A stretch of DNA of 33,272 nt, from NCBI GenBank assembly GCA_016342445.1, contig JAEIOF010000009.1:1-33272 (forward strand), in the 5' to 3' direction. The notes under the pieces are model-generated. The model did no database searches. It saw only the letters and a list, made by a program, of their open reading frames with translations, and had not been told where the DNA came from. Made by a program: the position numbers and the translations under genes. Positions 1 to 9,955 of the stretch are shown piece after piece; position 1 is the stretch's first letter; each line of letters starts with the position of its first letter. This DNA comes from Verrucomicrobiota bacterium. Its GTDB lineage: Bacteria > Verrucomicrobiota > Kiritimatiellia > Kiritimatiellales > Tichowtungiaceae.

Positions 1-2
1 CA

Positions 3-1259
3 ATAAAGATTGAAGATTTCCTGCTCCGCCCGCCGGTTGAAAAGGGGGCCGATCAAATCGCCGCCGCCGTGCTGGCCGACATTAAAAAGCGCGGGGATAG
101 CGCTGTGCTGAAATATGCGCGGCAGTTCGACCGCGCACCGCGCACGCTGGTGGACTTCTGTGTCAGCAAAGCGGAGATCACCGCCGCTAAAAAAGCGGTG
201 GATGCCGAGTTCAAAAAAGCGGCCAAAGAGGCACACACGCGTATCACCCAATTCGCTATCGCCGGCCTGCGCGAAGACTGGAAAATGCCCTCGCCGCAGG
301 GCGGATGGCTTGGCGAAAAATTTGTACCGCTCGACCGGATCGGCGCCTACATTCCGGGCGGCGCGGCTCCGCTGGCCTCCACCGCGCTGATGACGCTGAC
401 GCTCGCGCAGGTTGCCGGGGTTCCCGAGCGGATCGCCTGCACGCCTTCCCGCGAAGATGGGTCGGTGAATCCGTACATTTTGTATGCACTCGACCTGGCG
501 GGGGCGACCGAGATTTATAAAGTCGGCGGCATTCAGGCCATCGGCGCCATGGCCTACGGCACGAAGACGATAGGCAAGGTGCAGAAAATTGTCGGCCCCG
601 GCGGGCCGTATGTGACCGCCGCCAAGCGGCTGGTCTATGGCGATGTCGCCCTCGATATGGTTGCGGGTCCGAGCGAAATCGCGGTGCTGGCCGACGACTC
701 CGCCAATCCGGCGCACGTCGCGGCCGATCTGCTTTCGCAGGCCGAACACGGAACCGGCTCCGAAAAAGCTCTGTTGATTGCCACATCCGAAAAACTGGCG
801 AAGGCGGTCCGTGTCGAGCTCGACACGCAGGCTAAGACGCTGACCCGCAAGGCGCCGGTCGCCAAGGTGCTGGCCCGCGGCTGCCTGCTGGTCGTGGTTC
901 CGAACATCGAGAAGGGGATCGAGCTGTGTAACCGTTTCGCTCCCGAGCACATGGAAGTGATCGTTAAAAACGCCGAGCGCGTCGCGAAAAAGATCAACAC
1001 CGCCGGCGCGATCTTTATCGGCCCGTGGACGCCGGAAGCGGTCGGCGATTTCGCCGCCGGGCCGAGCCATGTTCTGCCGACCGGCGGAACCGCCGCCTTT
1101 TTCTCCGGCCTGACCGTGGAAGACTTCCGCCGCCGCGTCAGCCTGATTCATTTCACCAAAGAAGACCTCAAAGAAACCGTATCGGTGGTCGAAGCGTTTG
1201 GCCGCGTCGAAACCCTCGACGCCCACGCCCGCTCCGCAAGCATCCGTTTGGAAAAATAG
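3..1259 (+). CDS. hisD: Histidinol dehydrogenase, 5' end truncated by window edge
   Basis: Open frame continues upstream of the listed start (IKIEDFLLRPPVEKGADQIAAAVLADIKK...); HisD motifs GPSEIAVLADD, LSQAEHGTGSEKALLI, NRFAPEHMEVIV, GPSHVLPTGGTAAFFSGL. Confidence 0.95.
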   Translation: MKIEDFLLRPPVEKGADQIAAAVLADIKKRGDSAVLKYARQFDRAPRTLVDFCVSKAEITAAKKAVDAEFKKAAKEAHTRITQFAIAGLREDWKMPSPQGGWLGEKFVPLDRIGAYIPGGAAPLASTALMTLTLAQVAGVPERIACTPSREDGSVNPYILYALDLAGATEIYKVGGIQAIGAMAYGTKTIGKVQKIVGPGGPYVTAAKRLVYGDVALDMVAGPSEIAVLADDSANPAHVAADLLSQAEHGTGSEKALLIATSEKLAKAVRVELDTQAKTLTRKAPVAKVLARGCLLVVVPNIEKGIELCNRFAPEHMEVIVKNAERVAKKINTAGAIFIGPWTPEAVGDFAAGPSHVLPTGGTAAFFSGLTVEDFRRRVSLIHFTKEDLKETVSVVEAFGRVETLDAHARSASIRLEK

Positions 1260-1263
1260 ACTT

Positions 1264-2313
1264 ATGAAAAATTTGATACGAAAATCTGTAGTAGAAATAG
1301 ACGGGTATGTTCCGGGGGAGCAGCCGAAGGGCGAAGAGATCATCAAGCTGAATACGAATGAGAACCCCTATCTCTGTTCACCGGAGGTGGACGATATTCT
1401 GCGTGAGCTCGATGTTTCAACGCTGGCGAAGTATCCCGATCCGCTCTGCGTGGAAGTGCGCAAGGTGATTGCGGAGAAGCATGAGGTTGGTCTCGACAAC
1501 ACCTTCGCGGGCAACGGTTCGGACGAAATTCTGGCGCTGTGCATCCGCGCGTTTGCGGAGCGCGACGGCGGGTCGGTCGGCTATTTTGATCCGTCCTACT
1601 CGCTTTATCCGGTGCTGGCCCGGATTGAGGAGATCGAAACGCGCCCCGTGGCGCTGGACGACAATTTTGAGTGGCAGATGCCGGACGGCTACGAGGCCTC
1701 GGTCTTCTTTCTGGCTAACCCGAATGCTCCCACCAGCCTGCTGTTTCCGAAGGATAAGGTTGAAGCCTTTGTGAAGGATTTTGCCGGCGTGGTGGTGATC
1801 GACGAGGCCTATGTGGATTTCTCCCGCGAGCACTGCATGGAGTTCGCGACGAAGTACGACAACGTGATCGTCACGCGGACGCTTTCGAAATCCTACGCGC
1901 TGGCGGGCATTCGCTTCGGCTACTGCGTCGGGAATAAAGAGCTGATCGACGCGCTCTATAAAATCAAGGATTCCTATAATTTAAACACCATCACGCAGGA
2001 GCTGGCGCGCGTCGCGCTGCTCGACGAGGGGACGATGGAGGCGGTCACGGCCGCGGTGAAAGGCTCGCGCGGGCTGTTCGCAACGGAGCTCAAAGAGCTC
2101 GGCTTTAAGGTCTATCCGTCCGAAACCAACTTCCTGTGGGTGAAGCCGCCGAAGCCCGGCGCGAAAAAGATTTTTGAGGAGCTCCGCAGCCGGAAGGTCT
2201 TCACTCGCTGGTTCGACGGCGACCGCACCAAAGACTATCTGCGCATCACCATCGGCACCAACGATCAGATGCTGGCGCTAGTCGATGCGCTGGAAGAAAT
2301 TCTGGGCAAATAG
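1264..2313 (+). CDS. hisC: Histidinol-phosphate aminotransferase
   Basis: ATG at 1264; PLP aminotransferase motifs [33 protein letters not shown]; directly downstream of hisD. Confidence 0.93.
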   Translation: MKNLIRKSVVEIDGYVPGEQPKGEEIIKLNTNENPYLCSPEVDDILRELDVSTLAKYPDPLCVEVRKVIAEKHEVGLDNTFAGNGSDEILALCIRAFAERDGGSVGYFDPSYSLYPVLARIEEIETRPVALDDNFEWQMPDGYEASVFFLANPNAPTSLLFPKDKVEAFVKDFAGVVVIDEAYVDFSREHCMEFATKYDNVIVTRTLSKSYALAGIRFGYCVGNKELIDALYKIKDSYNLNTITQELARVALLDEGTMEAVTAAVKGSRGLFATELKELGFKVYPSETNFLWVKPPKPGAKKIFEELRSRKVFTRWFDGDRTKDYLRITIGTNDQMLALVDALEEILGK

Positions 2314-2314
2314 C

Positions 2315-2527
2315 ATGACGACGAACTGTCCGAACAAAGCAAAGAATCTGGCGGACTGCACCTGCTCCTATTCCTGCGCCAAGAAGGGGCTGTGTTGCGA
2401 ATGCGTGGCTCACCACCGCGCCAAGGGACAGATCCCCGCCTGCTTTTTCTCGAAAGAGGCCGAAGCCACCTACGACCGCTCCATCGCCGCGCTCTGCCGC
2501 GAGCAGGCTGAGCCTGCACCCAATTAA
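2315..2527 (+). CDS. Small cysteine-rich protein (resembles DUF6485-type proteins; assignment uncertain)
   Basis: [45 protein letters not shown]...; starts 2 nt after the hisC stop; Cys-rich C-x-C-x3-C-x5-CC-x-C pattern. Confidence 0.6.
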   Translation: MTTNCPNKAKNLADCTCSYSCAKKGLCCECVAHHRAKGQIPACFFSKEAEATYDRSIAALCREQAEPAPN

Positions 2528-2682
2528 TTTTCCAAGCCCTGGAAACCGGCAATGCCGGTCTGTCTGATTTTTTCCAAACATGAACCATTCCCGCTGGTCA
2601 TTATTTTGCTTATAGCAAAATTATCTATCGCTTCGATTTCGGGGAAAAACGCGGGATAAAAGTTTCAATGAGTGGAAAAACT

Positions 2683-2715
2683 AAAAAGCCGCCACGGGGC
2701 TCGTGGCGGCTTTTT
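2683..2715 (-). terminator. Intrinsic terminator for the minus-strand lipoprotein gene
   Basis: AAAAAGCCGCCACG-GGGCT-CGTGGCGGCTTTTT: 14-bp stem counting the A/T flanks, T-run on the minus strand. Confidence 0.85.
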
Positions 2716-2734
2716 GCGTTCGGAGCGCGGCGAA

Positions 2735-3307
2735 TTACATTTGCTGGGCGACTTTGTAGGCTTCGTATTCTTTGATTTCGGCGTCGAGGTTTTCGAAGGC
2801 TTTGGTGGCCCGGAAGCGGGTGTAGAGCTCTTGTTCTTTTTCGAGCTGTGCCATGACCGCTTTGGGGTTGAGCTCCATCAGGGCGTAGGCGGTGACGGTG
2901 CCGTCGAGAACTTCATATTTCAGCTCTTTGGCCACGCTACCCTGAATCTGCTGGCTGGTGATGGCCTGCGCGGTGCTACTGAACTGCGCGAGAATCTGCG
3001 CGTTTTCGGCGAGGCCGGTTTCTTCGACAAAATCTTTCTGGATGGCTTCGATTTTGGTTTCGAGCAGTTGAGCCAGCTCCACGCGTCCGCGGGTTTTGGC
3101 TTTGTTGAGGGCGATTTCGAGGCTTTTGGATTCGCCGATGCCGACCACGGCTATGCCGCCGGATTCGAGGATCTTGGCGGACATTTTCTGGAAGTCTTCA
3201 AAGAGGGGCTGCTGGGCTTCGGCCTTTTTGGCTTCCGGTGTGCTGGAGCATCCGGAAAGTCCGGCGGCGAATGCGGAACAAACGACCCAGAATAATAATT
3301 TTTTCAT
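2735..3307 (-). CDS. Putative lipoprotein
   Basis: Start at 3307 gives MKKLLFWVVCSAFAAGLSGCSS, a lipobox signal peptide; the longer ORF start at 3388 is unlikely. Confidence 0.75.
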   Translation of the reverse strand: MKKLLFWVVCSAFAAGLSGCSSTPEAKKAEAQQPLFEDFQKMSAKILESGGIAVVGIGESKSLEIALNKAKTRGRVELAQLLETKIEAIQKDFVEETGLAENAQILAQFSSTAQAITSQQIQGSVAKELKYEVLDGTVTAYALMELNPKAVMAQLEKEQELYTRFRATKAFENLDAEIKEYEAYKVAQQM

Positions 3308-3411
3308 GACGGAACTCCTTTGTGTTCTCCGAAGCACCCCTTGCGCTTCCAATGTTTGGAAAATATAGCATCCAATAGGTTCAAGCAACCGATTTAACAG
3401 GGCGTTTCGGC

Positions 3412-3440
3412 TTGAGATGGGGGGGTCAAATCCCTATAAC
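3412..3440 (+). promoter_or_regulatory. Sigma70-like promoter upstream of etfB
   Basis: TTGAGA - 17 bp - TATAAC, 34 bp before the etfB ATG. Confidence 0.5.
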
Positions 3441-3473
3441 AAACACCTCTTTGTCTTATTGAAAGGAAAGTCT

Positions 3474-4259
3474 ATGAACATTGTGGTCTGCATTAAGCAG
3501 GTGCCCGATTCGGATAAGGTCACGATTGACCGCGAGACAAATCGTCTCAACCGCGCCGGTGTGCCGAGTATCATTAACCCTTTTGATGAAAACGCCCTCG
3601 AAATGGCGTTGCGGCTCAAGGATCTTCATGGCGGCAAGGTGACGGTCCTTTCGATGGGCCCGCCGCAGGCTGAAGAAGCTCTGCGCACGGCGCTTTCGCT
3701 CGGCGCGGACGAAGCGATTCTGGTTTCCGACCGCAAGTTCGGCGGGGCGGACACTTGGGCAACTTCCTACACGCTGACGCTGGCACTCAAGAAAATCGAA
3801 GAGCCGATTGACCTGATCCTGTTCGGCAAGCAGGCGATCGACGGCGACACCGCGCAGGTGGGCCCGGGCGTGGCCCACTTCTACGGCGTACCGATGATCA
3901 CCTACGCTAAATCGTGCGAAGTGATCGATAGCGGCTTCAAAATTCAGCAGGTAACCGACCACGGTTACAATGTCTGGGAAGTTGAAAAACCCGCCGCGCT
4001 GACGGTGGTGAAAGAGGCCAACGAACTTCGCATGCCGTCGCTCAAGAAGAAGCTCGCCGCCAAAAAGGCCGTGATCCCGACATGGGGATACGAAGACCTG
4101 AATCCCGAAGACGAAAAAATCGGTCTCAGCGGTTCGCCGACCAAAGTACACAAGGTATTTGCTCCCCCGGTCAAGTTGAACAAGGAGATCCTCTCCGGTG
4201 AACCGGCGGAAATGGTCAAGGAACTCATTTACAAGCTGCGGGAGAAAAAAGTCATATGA
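3474..4259 (+). CDS. etfB: Electron transfer flavoprotein subunit beta
   Basis: MNIVVCIKQVPDSDKVTIDRETNRLNRAGVPSIINPFDENALE..., GDTAQVGPGVA; AGGAAAG RBS. Confidence 0.93.
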   Translation: MNIVVCIKQVPDSDKVTIDRETNRLNRAGVPSIINPFDENALEMALRLKDLHGGKVTVLSMGPPQAEEALRTALSLGADEAILVSDRKFGGADTWATSYTLTLALKKIEEPIDLILFGKQAIDGDTAQVGPGVAHFYGVPMITYAKSCEVIDSGFKIQQVTDHGYNVWEVEKPAALTVVKEANELRMPSLKKKLAAKKAVIPTWGYEDLNPEDEKIGLSGSPTKVHKVFAPPVKLNKEILSGEPAEMVKELIYKLREKKVI

Positions 4260-5254
4260 GCACCAAAAAAGAAATCTGGGTTTATGCCGAGCAGGAAAAC
4301 GGCCATCTGGCCGGAACCGTGTTTGAGCTGCTCTCCGAGGGCCGCAAGCTGGCTGAGAAATCGGGCTTCACATTGTGCGCTGTGCTGGCCTCTGCCAACG
4401 GCAAGCCGATGCATCAGGAGCTGTTCAATTACGGCGCGAAGAAGATCTATAACGTGGAAGATCCCAAGTTGGAAACCTATCAGAACGACTACTTTGCCAA
4501 AGTGATCGATACGCTGATTAAAGCCGAAGAGCCGGAGATCATTCTGTACGGAGCCAGCACGATCGGCCGCAGTCTCGCGCCGACCGTCGCCGTCATGGGC
4601 TGGGCCGGCCTCACCGCCGACTGCACCGAGCTCGACTTCGACACCGAACGCAACATTCTGCTTCAGACCCGTCCGGCATTCGGCGGCAATATTATGGCCA
4701 CCATCATCTGCCCGGATCACCGTCCGCAGATGGCGACCGTCCGCTCCAACGTCTTCAAAAAAGAGAAGGTCGGTGAGGTCGAAACCGGCGAAGTGATCGA
4801 CGTAACGGTGGATATCTCGGGTGTGCGTGAGCGGATGAAACGAATTGAAAGCGTTGTCGAAGAGGTGAACACCGTCGATTTGAAAGCGGCTGAGTTCATT
4901 GTTTCCGGCGGCCGCGGCGTCGGCTCGCCCGAAAACTTCGACAAAATCGAAGCATTGGCCAACATCCTTGGCGGCGCGGTTGGCGCCTCGCGCGCAACCG
5001 TTGATGCCGGGTGGATCTCCCACCACCATCAGGTTGGCCAGACCGGCAAAACCGTCTGTCCGTTGATTTACATCGCCTGCGGAATTTCCGGCGCCATTCA
5101 ACATTTGGCCGGGATGCAGAGTGCCGATCTGATCATCGCGATCAATAAAGATTCCGATGCGCCGATCTTTGACGTGGCCGATTTTGGCCTGGTTGGATGC
5201 CTGCACGATATCGTGCCGGAGTTCACCAGGCAGATTGCCGCCTTGAGAGCCTAA
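4256..5254 (+). CDS. etfA: Electron transfer flavoprotein subunit alpha
   Basis: ATGAG overlap with etfB; C-terminal [39 protein letters not shown]-like FAD-binding signature. Confidence 0.93.
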   Translation: [332 protein letters not shown]

Positions 5255-5270
5255 GAGGAGTTGTCAGACC

Positions 5271-6191
5271 GTGGAAAAAGTCATCATCATCGGAACGGGG
5301 CCTGCGGGTCTGACCGCCGCAGTCTATGCGGCGCGGGCCAACCTCGATCCGCTGGTGATTGAAGGGTTTCAGCCCGGCGGTCAGCTGATCACCACCTCGG
5401 ACGTGGAAAACTACCCCGGCTTTCCCGAGGGGATCAGCGGTGCTGAACTGATGGATCTGACCCGCAAGCAAGCCGAGCGCTTCGGTGCCCGCTTTAAAGC
5501 CGGGGAAGTGGCGGCGGCCGGTCTGACCTGCCGTCCAATGAGTTTGACTTTGAGCGACGGCGAGAAGATTGAGGCGCAAACCATTATTGTGGCCACGGGC
5601 GCGAGCGCACAGTACATCGGGTTGGAGTCGGAGCAGAAGCTGATCGGCCGCGGCGTTTCCGGTTGCGCCACCTGTGACGGCGCATTCTACCGCGATGTTC
5701 CCGTCGCGGTCGTCGGCGGCGGTGACACCGCGATGGAAGACGCGCTTTTTCTCACCCACTTTGCCTCTAAAATCACCGTCATTCACCGACGCAATCAGTT
5801 CCGCGCCTCCCAGATTATGGCTGAGCGCGTGATCGCACATCCAAAAATCGAAGTGCTTTGGGACAGCGTCATTGATGAAGTGCTCGGCGTGGAGAAAAAC
5901 GAAGTCACGGGCCTGAAGGTTCGTAATGTTAAAACGAACGAAGTGTCAGAGCTGGCGGTCACCGGCCTGTTTGTGGCCATCGGACATAAGCCGAACACCG
6001 GCCCCTTCGCCGGGCAGCTCGACACCGATCACACCGGCTATCTGATCGCAAAAAACACCCGCACCAACATCGACGGCGTCTTTGCGGCGGGCGATGTGCA
6101 GGATTCGGTTTATCGCCAGGCGATCACCGCCGCCGGCTCCGGCTGCGCGGCCGCCATTGAGGCCGAACGCTATCTTGAGGCGCAGCAATGA
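5271..6191 (+). CDS. trxB: Thioredoxin-disulfide reductase
   Basis: GTG start; FAD motif GTGPAGLTAAVYAARA, redox motif GCATCDGAFY, NAD motif VVGGGDTAMEDALFL. Confidence 0.93.
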   Translation: MEKVIIIGTGPAGLTAAVYAARANLDPLVIEGFQPGGQLITTSDVENYPGFPEGISGAELMDLTRKQAERFGARFKAGEVAAAGLTCRPMSLTLSDGEKIEAQTIIVATGASAQYIGLESEQKLIGRGVSGCATCDGAFYRDVPVAVVGGGDTAMEDALFLTHFASKITVIHRRNQFRASQIMAERVIAHPKIEVLWDSVIDEVLGVEKNEVTGLKVRNVKTNEVSELAVTGLFVAIGHKPNTGPFAGQLDTDHTGYLIAKNTRTNIDGVFAAGDVQDSVYRQAITAAGSGCAAAIEAERYLEAQQ

Positions 6192-8029
6192 GTTCGAAAA
6201 AGAAGAGCGCCGAATTTTCATGGAGCATCTACCGGCGGCTTCTAAGTTTTACCCGTCCGTATGTGACGCGGCTGGTTCTCGGCATCGTTTGCGGTGTGCT
6301 CTACGGCGCAACTGCATTCGGGCTGATCATTATTATCTACTGGGCGGTCGGCAACCTGAGCGGCGAGGCCATGGGCGAGGGCGTCACCCAATTCCTCGAA
6401 AAGATTCATCTCGATCAGATGTTTGCTTCATCCCATAAAATCGAGCTGACCTCTGAGATGGGGCTGCGGAAATTGGTGATTACCGCCCTTGCACTCCCGC
6501 TGATTGCCCTGTTGCAGGGAGTTGTCTTTTTTGTTGGGAAGTACTGTGTTGAATGGGTCGGAACCCGCGTGGTGATGGATGTGCGCAGCAAGCTGTTTTC
6601 CCACATTCACGATCTGCCAATGCAGTTTTTCGGTCGCAGCCGCGTCGGCGAGCTGATTTCGCGGATCACCAACGACACGGCGATTGTTCGCGAGCTGGTG
6701 GCCAATGTCATCGGCGATCTGATCCGTGAACCTTTCACGCTGGTTGGCTGTGTCTTTGCGATGGTCGTGATCGACTGGAAGCTGTCCTTCATTTCGTTGA
6801 TTCTTTTCCCGATCTGCATCATCCCGGTCGCGATTCTCGGCAAGAAAATCCGCAAGGCATCTCGGCACGGGCAGGAGAAGCTGGGCGATTTGCTTTCCGT
6901 TGTTCAGGAATCGTTCGGCGGGGCCGTGGTGGTCAAAGCATTCCAAATGGAACAGGCTGAAAAGGACCGGTTCGACGGATTTAACAACCAGGTCTTCCGT
7001 CGACTGATGCAACAGGCGCGCGCCTCGTCGCTCAATGAACCGATTATGGTTTTTCTTGCATCCCTCGCCATGTCCGGCGTGGTCATCTATGCCTTCCTCA
7101 ATGATCTTTCCTCCGCAACCCTGATCGCGTTTGCTGTTGCGATGGGGCAGATGTACAAGCCGTTTAAAAAGTTGAGTAACATTCAGATACGAATCCAGAA
7201 AGCCGCCCCCGGAGCCGAGCGCATTTTTGAAATTCTCGACCTGGAGATCGGGGTGCGCGACAGTGAAACGGCCGTGGCGTTTGACGGGCCGATTCAAACC
7301 ATCGACTTTGAAAACGTCTCGTTTGCCTACGACGATACGGATGTGTTGAAAAACATCGACCTGAACGTTCGCGCCGGGCAGTGCGTCGCCTTCGTTGGCA
7401 GCTCCGGCGCGGGCAAAACGACCATCGTTAACCTGATCCCGCGTTTTTACGATGTCACCGGCGGACGCGTTCGCCTGAACGGAAAAGATCTTCGCGACTA
7501 CACCATTGCCTCCTTGCGCAGACAGATCGGAATCGTCACGCAGGAAACCATCCTGTTCAACCAGAGTGTGGCTGCCAATATCGCCTACGGCTCGCCCGAT
7601 GCCACCCGCGAAGAGGTCGAGGCCGCCGCGCGCCGCGCCAATGCGCACGAATTTATTTCCGCCATGGACGAGGGCTACGAAACCGTCATCGGCGAGCGCG
7701 GCACCAAGCTTTCCGGCGGACAGGCCCAGCGCCTCGCCATTGCCCGCGCGCTGCTCAAAAACCCGCCGATCCTGATTCTCGACGAGGCCACCAGCGCACT
7801 CGACACCGAATCCGAACGGCAGGTGCAGGGCGCGCTCGACGAGCTGATGAAAGAGCGCACCGTCTTCGTGATTGCCCACCGGCTCTCCACCATCATTCAT
7901 GCCGACAACATCGTGGTGCTCGATCAGGGGCGCGTCGCCGAGCAGGGCTCGCACGCCGAACTGCTTGCACTGGGCGGAAAATATAAATATTTTCACGGAA
8001 TTCAGTTTTCAGATAAAAAAGAATCGTAG
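6188..8029 (+). CDS. msbA: MsbA-like ABC transporter, fused permease and ATPase
   Basis: N-terminal ABC membrane domain; Walker A GSSGAGKTT, signature LSGGQAQRLAIARA, Walker B ILILDEATSALD. Confidence 0.85.
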   Translation: MSSKKKSAEFSWSIYRRLLSFTRPYVTRLVLGIVCGVLYGATAFGLIIIIYWAVGNLSGEAMGEGVTQFLEKIHLDQMFASSHKIELTSEMGLRKLVITALALPLIALLQGVVFFVGKYCVEWVGTRVVMDVRSKLFSHIHDLPMQFFGRSRVGELISRITNDTAIVRELVANVIGDLIREPFTLVGCVFAMVVIDWKLSFISLILFPICIIPVAILGKKIRKASRHGQEKLGDLLSVVQESFGGAVVVKAFQMEQAEKDRFDGFNNQVFRRLMQQARASSLNEPIMVFLASLAMSGVVIYAFLNDLSSATLIAFAVAMGQMYKPFKKLSNIQIRIQKAAPGAERIFEILDLEIGVRDSETAVAFDGPIQTIDFENVSFAYDDTDVLKNIDLNVRAGQCVAFVGSSGAGKTTIVNLIPRFYDVTGGRVRLNGKDLRDYTIASLRRQIGIVTQETILFNQSVAANIAYGSPDATREEVEAAARRANAHEFISAMDEGYETVIGERGTKLSGGQAQRLAIARALLKNPPILILDEATSALDTESERQVQGALDELMKERTVFVIAHRLSTIIHADNIVVLDQGRVAEQGSHAELLALGGKYKYFHGIQFSDKKES

Positions 8030-8083
8030 TGTATCAGGGCCGGCTGAGAGGTCGGGGATGTTAAAACGTAAGGAGAACAGACC

Positions 8084-9253
8084 ATGTCAGAAATTAATTA
8101 TGGACTGACCGAGGAGCAGAAGGAAGTACGCGACATGCTCGACGAATTCGGTCGTGAGCGCATTCTTCCGGTTCGTGCGGAACTGGACGAAAAAGGAATC
8201 TTCCCGACCGACCTGCTCAACGAGCTGGCGCAGATGGATATGATGGGCCTCTACATCGACGAAGCCTACGGCGGAATGGAAATGGGTCACCTCGGCTTCT
8301 GTGTTGCGGTTGAAACCCTCAGTAAATACTGCATCGGCCTTTCCGTTTCCTTCGCCGCTAACGCCCTCGGCGCCGACCCGATCATCATCGGCGGATCCGA
8401 AGAGCAGAAGAAAAAATATCTCTCCCCGCTCGCCAGCGGCGAAAAATGGGCCGCCTTCGGTCTGACCGAGCCGAACGCCGGATCCGACGCCGGCGGCATT
8501 GCCACCACTGCCGTCAAGAAGGGTGATAAATACATCCTCAACGGAACCAAGCAGTGGATCACCAACGGCGGCGAAGCCGACACCTACACGATCCTCGCGG
8601 TCACCAACAAGTCCAAGGGCGCCCGCGGCGTTTCCTGCTTTATTGTTGAAAAAGACACGCCCGGTTTCACCTTCGGCAAAAAAGAAGACAAACTCGGCAT
8701 CCGCGCCTCCGCCACCCGCGAGCTCATCTTCCAGGACTGCGAAGTCCCGGCGGAAAACCTCATCGCCCGCGAAGGCATGGGCTTCCTGCTCGCCATGAAA
8801 ACCTTCGACATCTCCCGTCCCGGCATCGCCGCGCAGGGTGTCGGTCTCGCGCAGGGTGCGCTCGACATGGCTGTTGACTACGCCCGCGTCCGTCACCAGT
8901 TCGGCAAACCGATCATCGCCAACCAGGGCTTGCAGTGGATGCTCGCCGACATGGCCATGAAAGTGGAAACCGCCCGCGCCATCACGTATGCCGCATGCAA
9001 TACCATCGATGCGGGAACCAAAGATGTCTCCAAAATCTCCGCCATGTGCAAATGCTATGCTGGGGATATTGCGATGTCCGTCACCACCGATGCCGTCCAG
9101 GTGCTCGGAGGCTACGGCTTCATGAAAGAGTATCCGGCTGAGAAAATGATGCGCGACGCCAAGATCCTTCAGATCTACGAAGGAACCAACCAGATCCAGC
9201 GCGACGTCATCGGCGCGGCTCTCATCAAAGAGTACGCCTCCAAAGCCAAATAA
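8084..9253 (+). CDS. Acyl-CoA dehydrogenase
   Basis: AFGLTEPNAGSDAGG, KQWITNGGEAD, QVLGGYGFMKEYPAEKMMRDAKILQIYEGTNQIQR signatures; AAGGAG RBS. Confidence 0.93.
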   Translation: MSEINYGLTEEQKEVRDMLDEFGRERILPVRAELDEKGIFPTDLLNELAQMDMMGLYIDEAYGGMEMGHLGFCVAVETLSKYCIGLSVSFAANALGADPIIIGGSEEQKKKYLSPLASGEKWAAFGLTEPNAGSDAGGIATTAVKKGDKYILNGTKQWITNGGEADTYTILAVTNKSKGARGVSCFIVEKDTPGFTFGKKEDKLGIRASATRELIFQDCEVPAENLIAREGMGFLLAMKTFDISRPGIAAQGVGLAQGALDMAVDYARVRHQFGKPIIANQGLQWMLADMAMKVETARAITYAACNTIDAGTKDVSKISAMCKCYAGDIAMSVTTDAVQVLGGYGFMKEYPAEKMMRDAKILQIYEGTNQIQRDVIGAALIKEYASKAK

Positions 9254-9278
9254 TTTCCAAGGATTGGAAATTATACAG

Positions 9279-9313
9279 CCCGGTTTTTCCAATCCTTGGA
9301 AAACCGGGTTTTT
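9279..9313 (+). terminator. Terminator of the acyl-CoA dehydrogenase gene, built around a TTCCAA-N3-TTGGAA palindrome
   Basis: CCCGGTTTTTCCAA-TCC-TTGGAAAACCGGG followed by TTTTT. Confidence 0.75.
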
Positions 9314-9318
9314 ATATT

Positions 9319-9385
9319 CCACGCAAAGACGCAGAGAACGCAGAGCATGTAAAAAATTCTTTGCGGACTCTGCGCCTTTGCGTGG
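9319..9385. repeat. Inverted-repeat element of the dispersed 'ACGCAAAGACGCAGAG' type
   Basis: CCACGCAAAGACGCAGAG (9319-9336) versus CTCTGCGCCTTTGCGTGG (9368-9385): 18-bp inverted repeat with one mismatch. Confidence 0.8.
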
Positions 9386-9423
9386 GAGAAGCCCTTTTTC
9401 ATAAACCGGGTTTTTCGGCAGGG

Positions 9424-9454
9424 GACTTTTGACTTTTGACCTGCGACTTTTGAC
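9424..9454. repeat. GACTTTTGAC short repeats (three copies)
   Basis: GACTTTTGAC at 9424-9433, 9431-9440 (overlapping) and 9445-9454. Confidence 0.8.
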
Positions 9455-9470
9455 GGATTAAATTCTTCTC

Positions 9471-9935
9471 ATGAAACTGCGGCTTAAACACTGGAAGCCA
9501 ATCGCGATCGGGGTTGGACTTCTCTTCCTTTTGATCCTTACGCGCTGTCACCTGATCGCAGCGCCGATGAGGCGCGCGGATGCGGTGATGAACATGAAGA
9601 CCACCGGCTACTGCGCCTGCCAGAAATGCTGCAGCTGGCGCGTCAACTGGATCGGCCTGCCGGTCTACGCATCCGGCCCCCTCAAAGGAAAAATCAAAAT
9701 CGTCGGACAGACCGCCAGCGCGCGCATGGCCCGGCCCGGCACCGTCGCCGTCGACCCGAAGGTGTTCCCTCGCGGAACCAAATTCTACATTCCCGGCTAC
9801 GGCTGGGGCCTCGCCCGCGACACCGGCGGCGACATCAAGGGCCGCCACCTCGACCTCTTCTTCTGGCAGCACCGCTCCGGCGAAAAGTGGGGCGTGCAGG
9901 ATAAAAAAGTCAAAGTCTGGTATCCCCGCGACTGA
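9471..9935 (+). CDS. 3D domain-containing protein (MltA/YuiC-type barrel)
   Basis: N-terminal [12 protein letters not shown]..., [42 protein letters not shown] with the three conserved Asp. Confidence 0.8.
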   Translation: MKLRLKHWKPIAIGVGLLFLLILTRCHLIAAPMRRADAVMNMKTTGYCACQKCCSWRVNWIGLPVYASGPLKGKIKIVGQTASARMARPGTVAVDPKVFPRGTKFYIPGYGWGLARDTGGDIKGRHLDLFFWQHRSGEKWGVQDKKVKVWYPRD

Positions 9936-9955
9936 CTATTCCTAACGGGCGGATC

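Noticed and set aside
2672-3295. 207-aa + strand ORF rich in Gly/Phe
   Set aside because: Mirror of the minus-strand lipoprotein, which has a proper lipobox and terminator.
6428-7996. 522-aa minus-strand ORF
   Set aside because: Opposite a clear MsbA-like ABC transporter; low-complexity composition and no motifs.
8036-8062. GGCCGGCTGAGAGGTCGGGG, which recalls the CTGAGA box of TPP riboswitches
   Set aside because: No matching second conserved box and the downstream gene is acyl-CoA dehydrogenase; too short to support a riboswitch.
8087-9322. 411-aa minus-strand ORF
   Set aside because: Antisense to acyl-CoA dehydrogenase, whose signatures are unambiguous.
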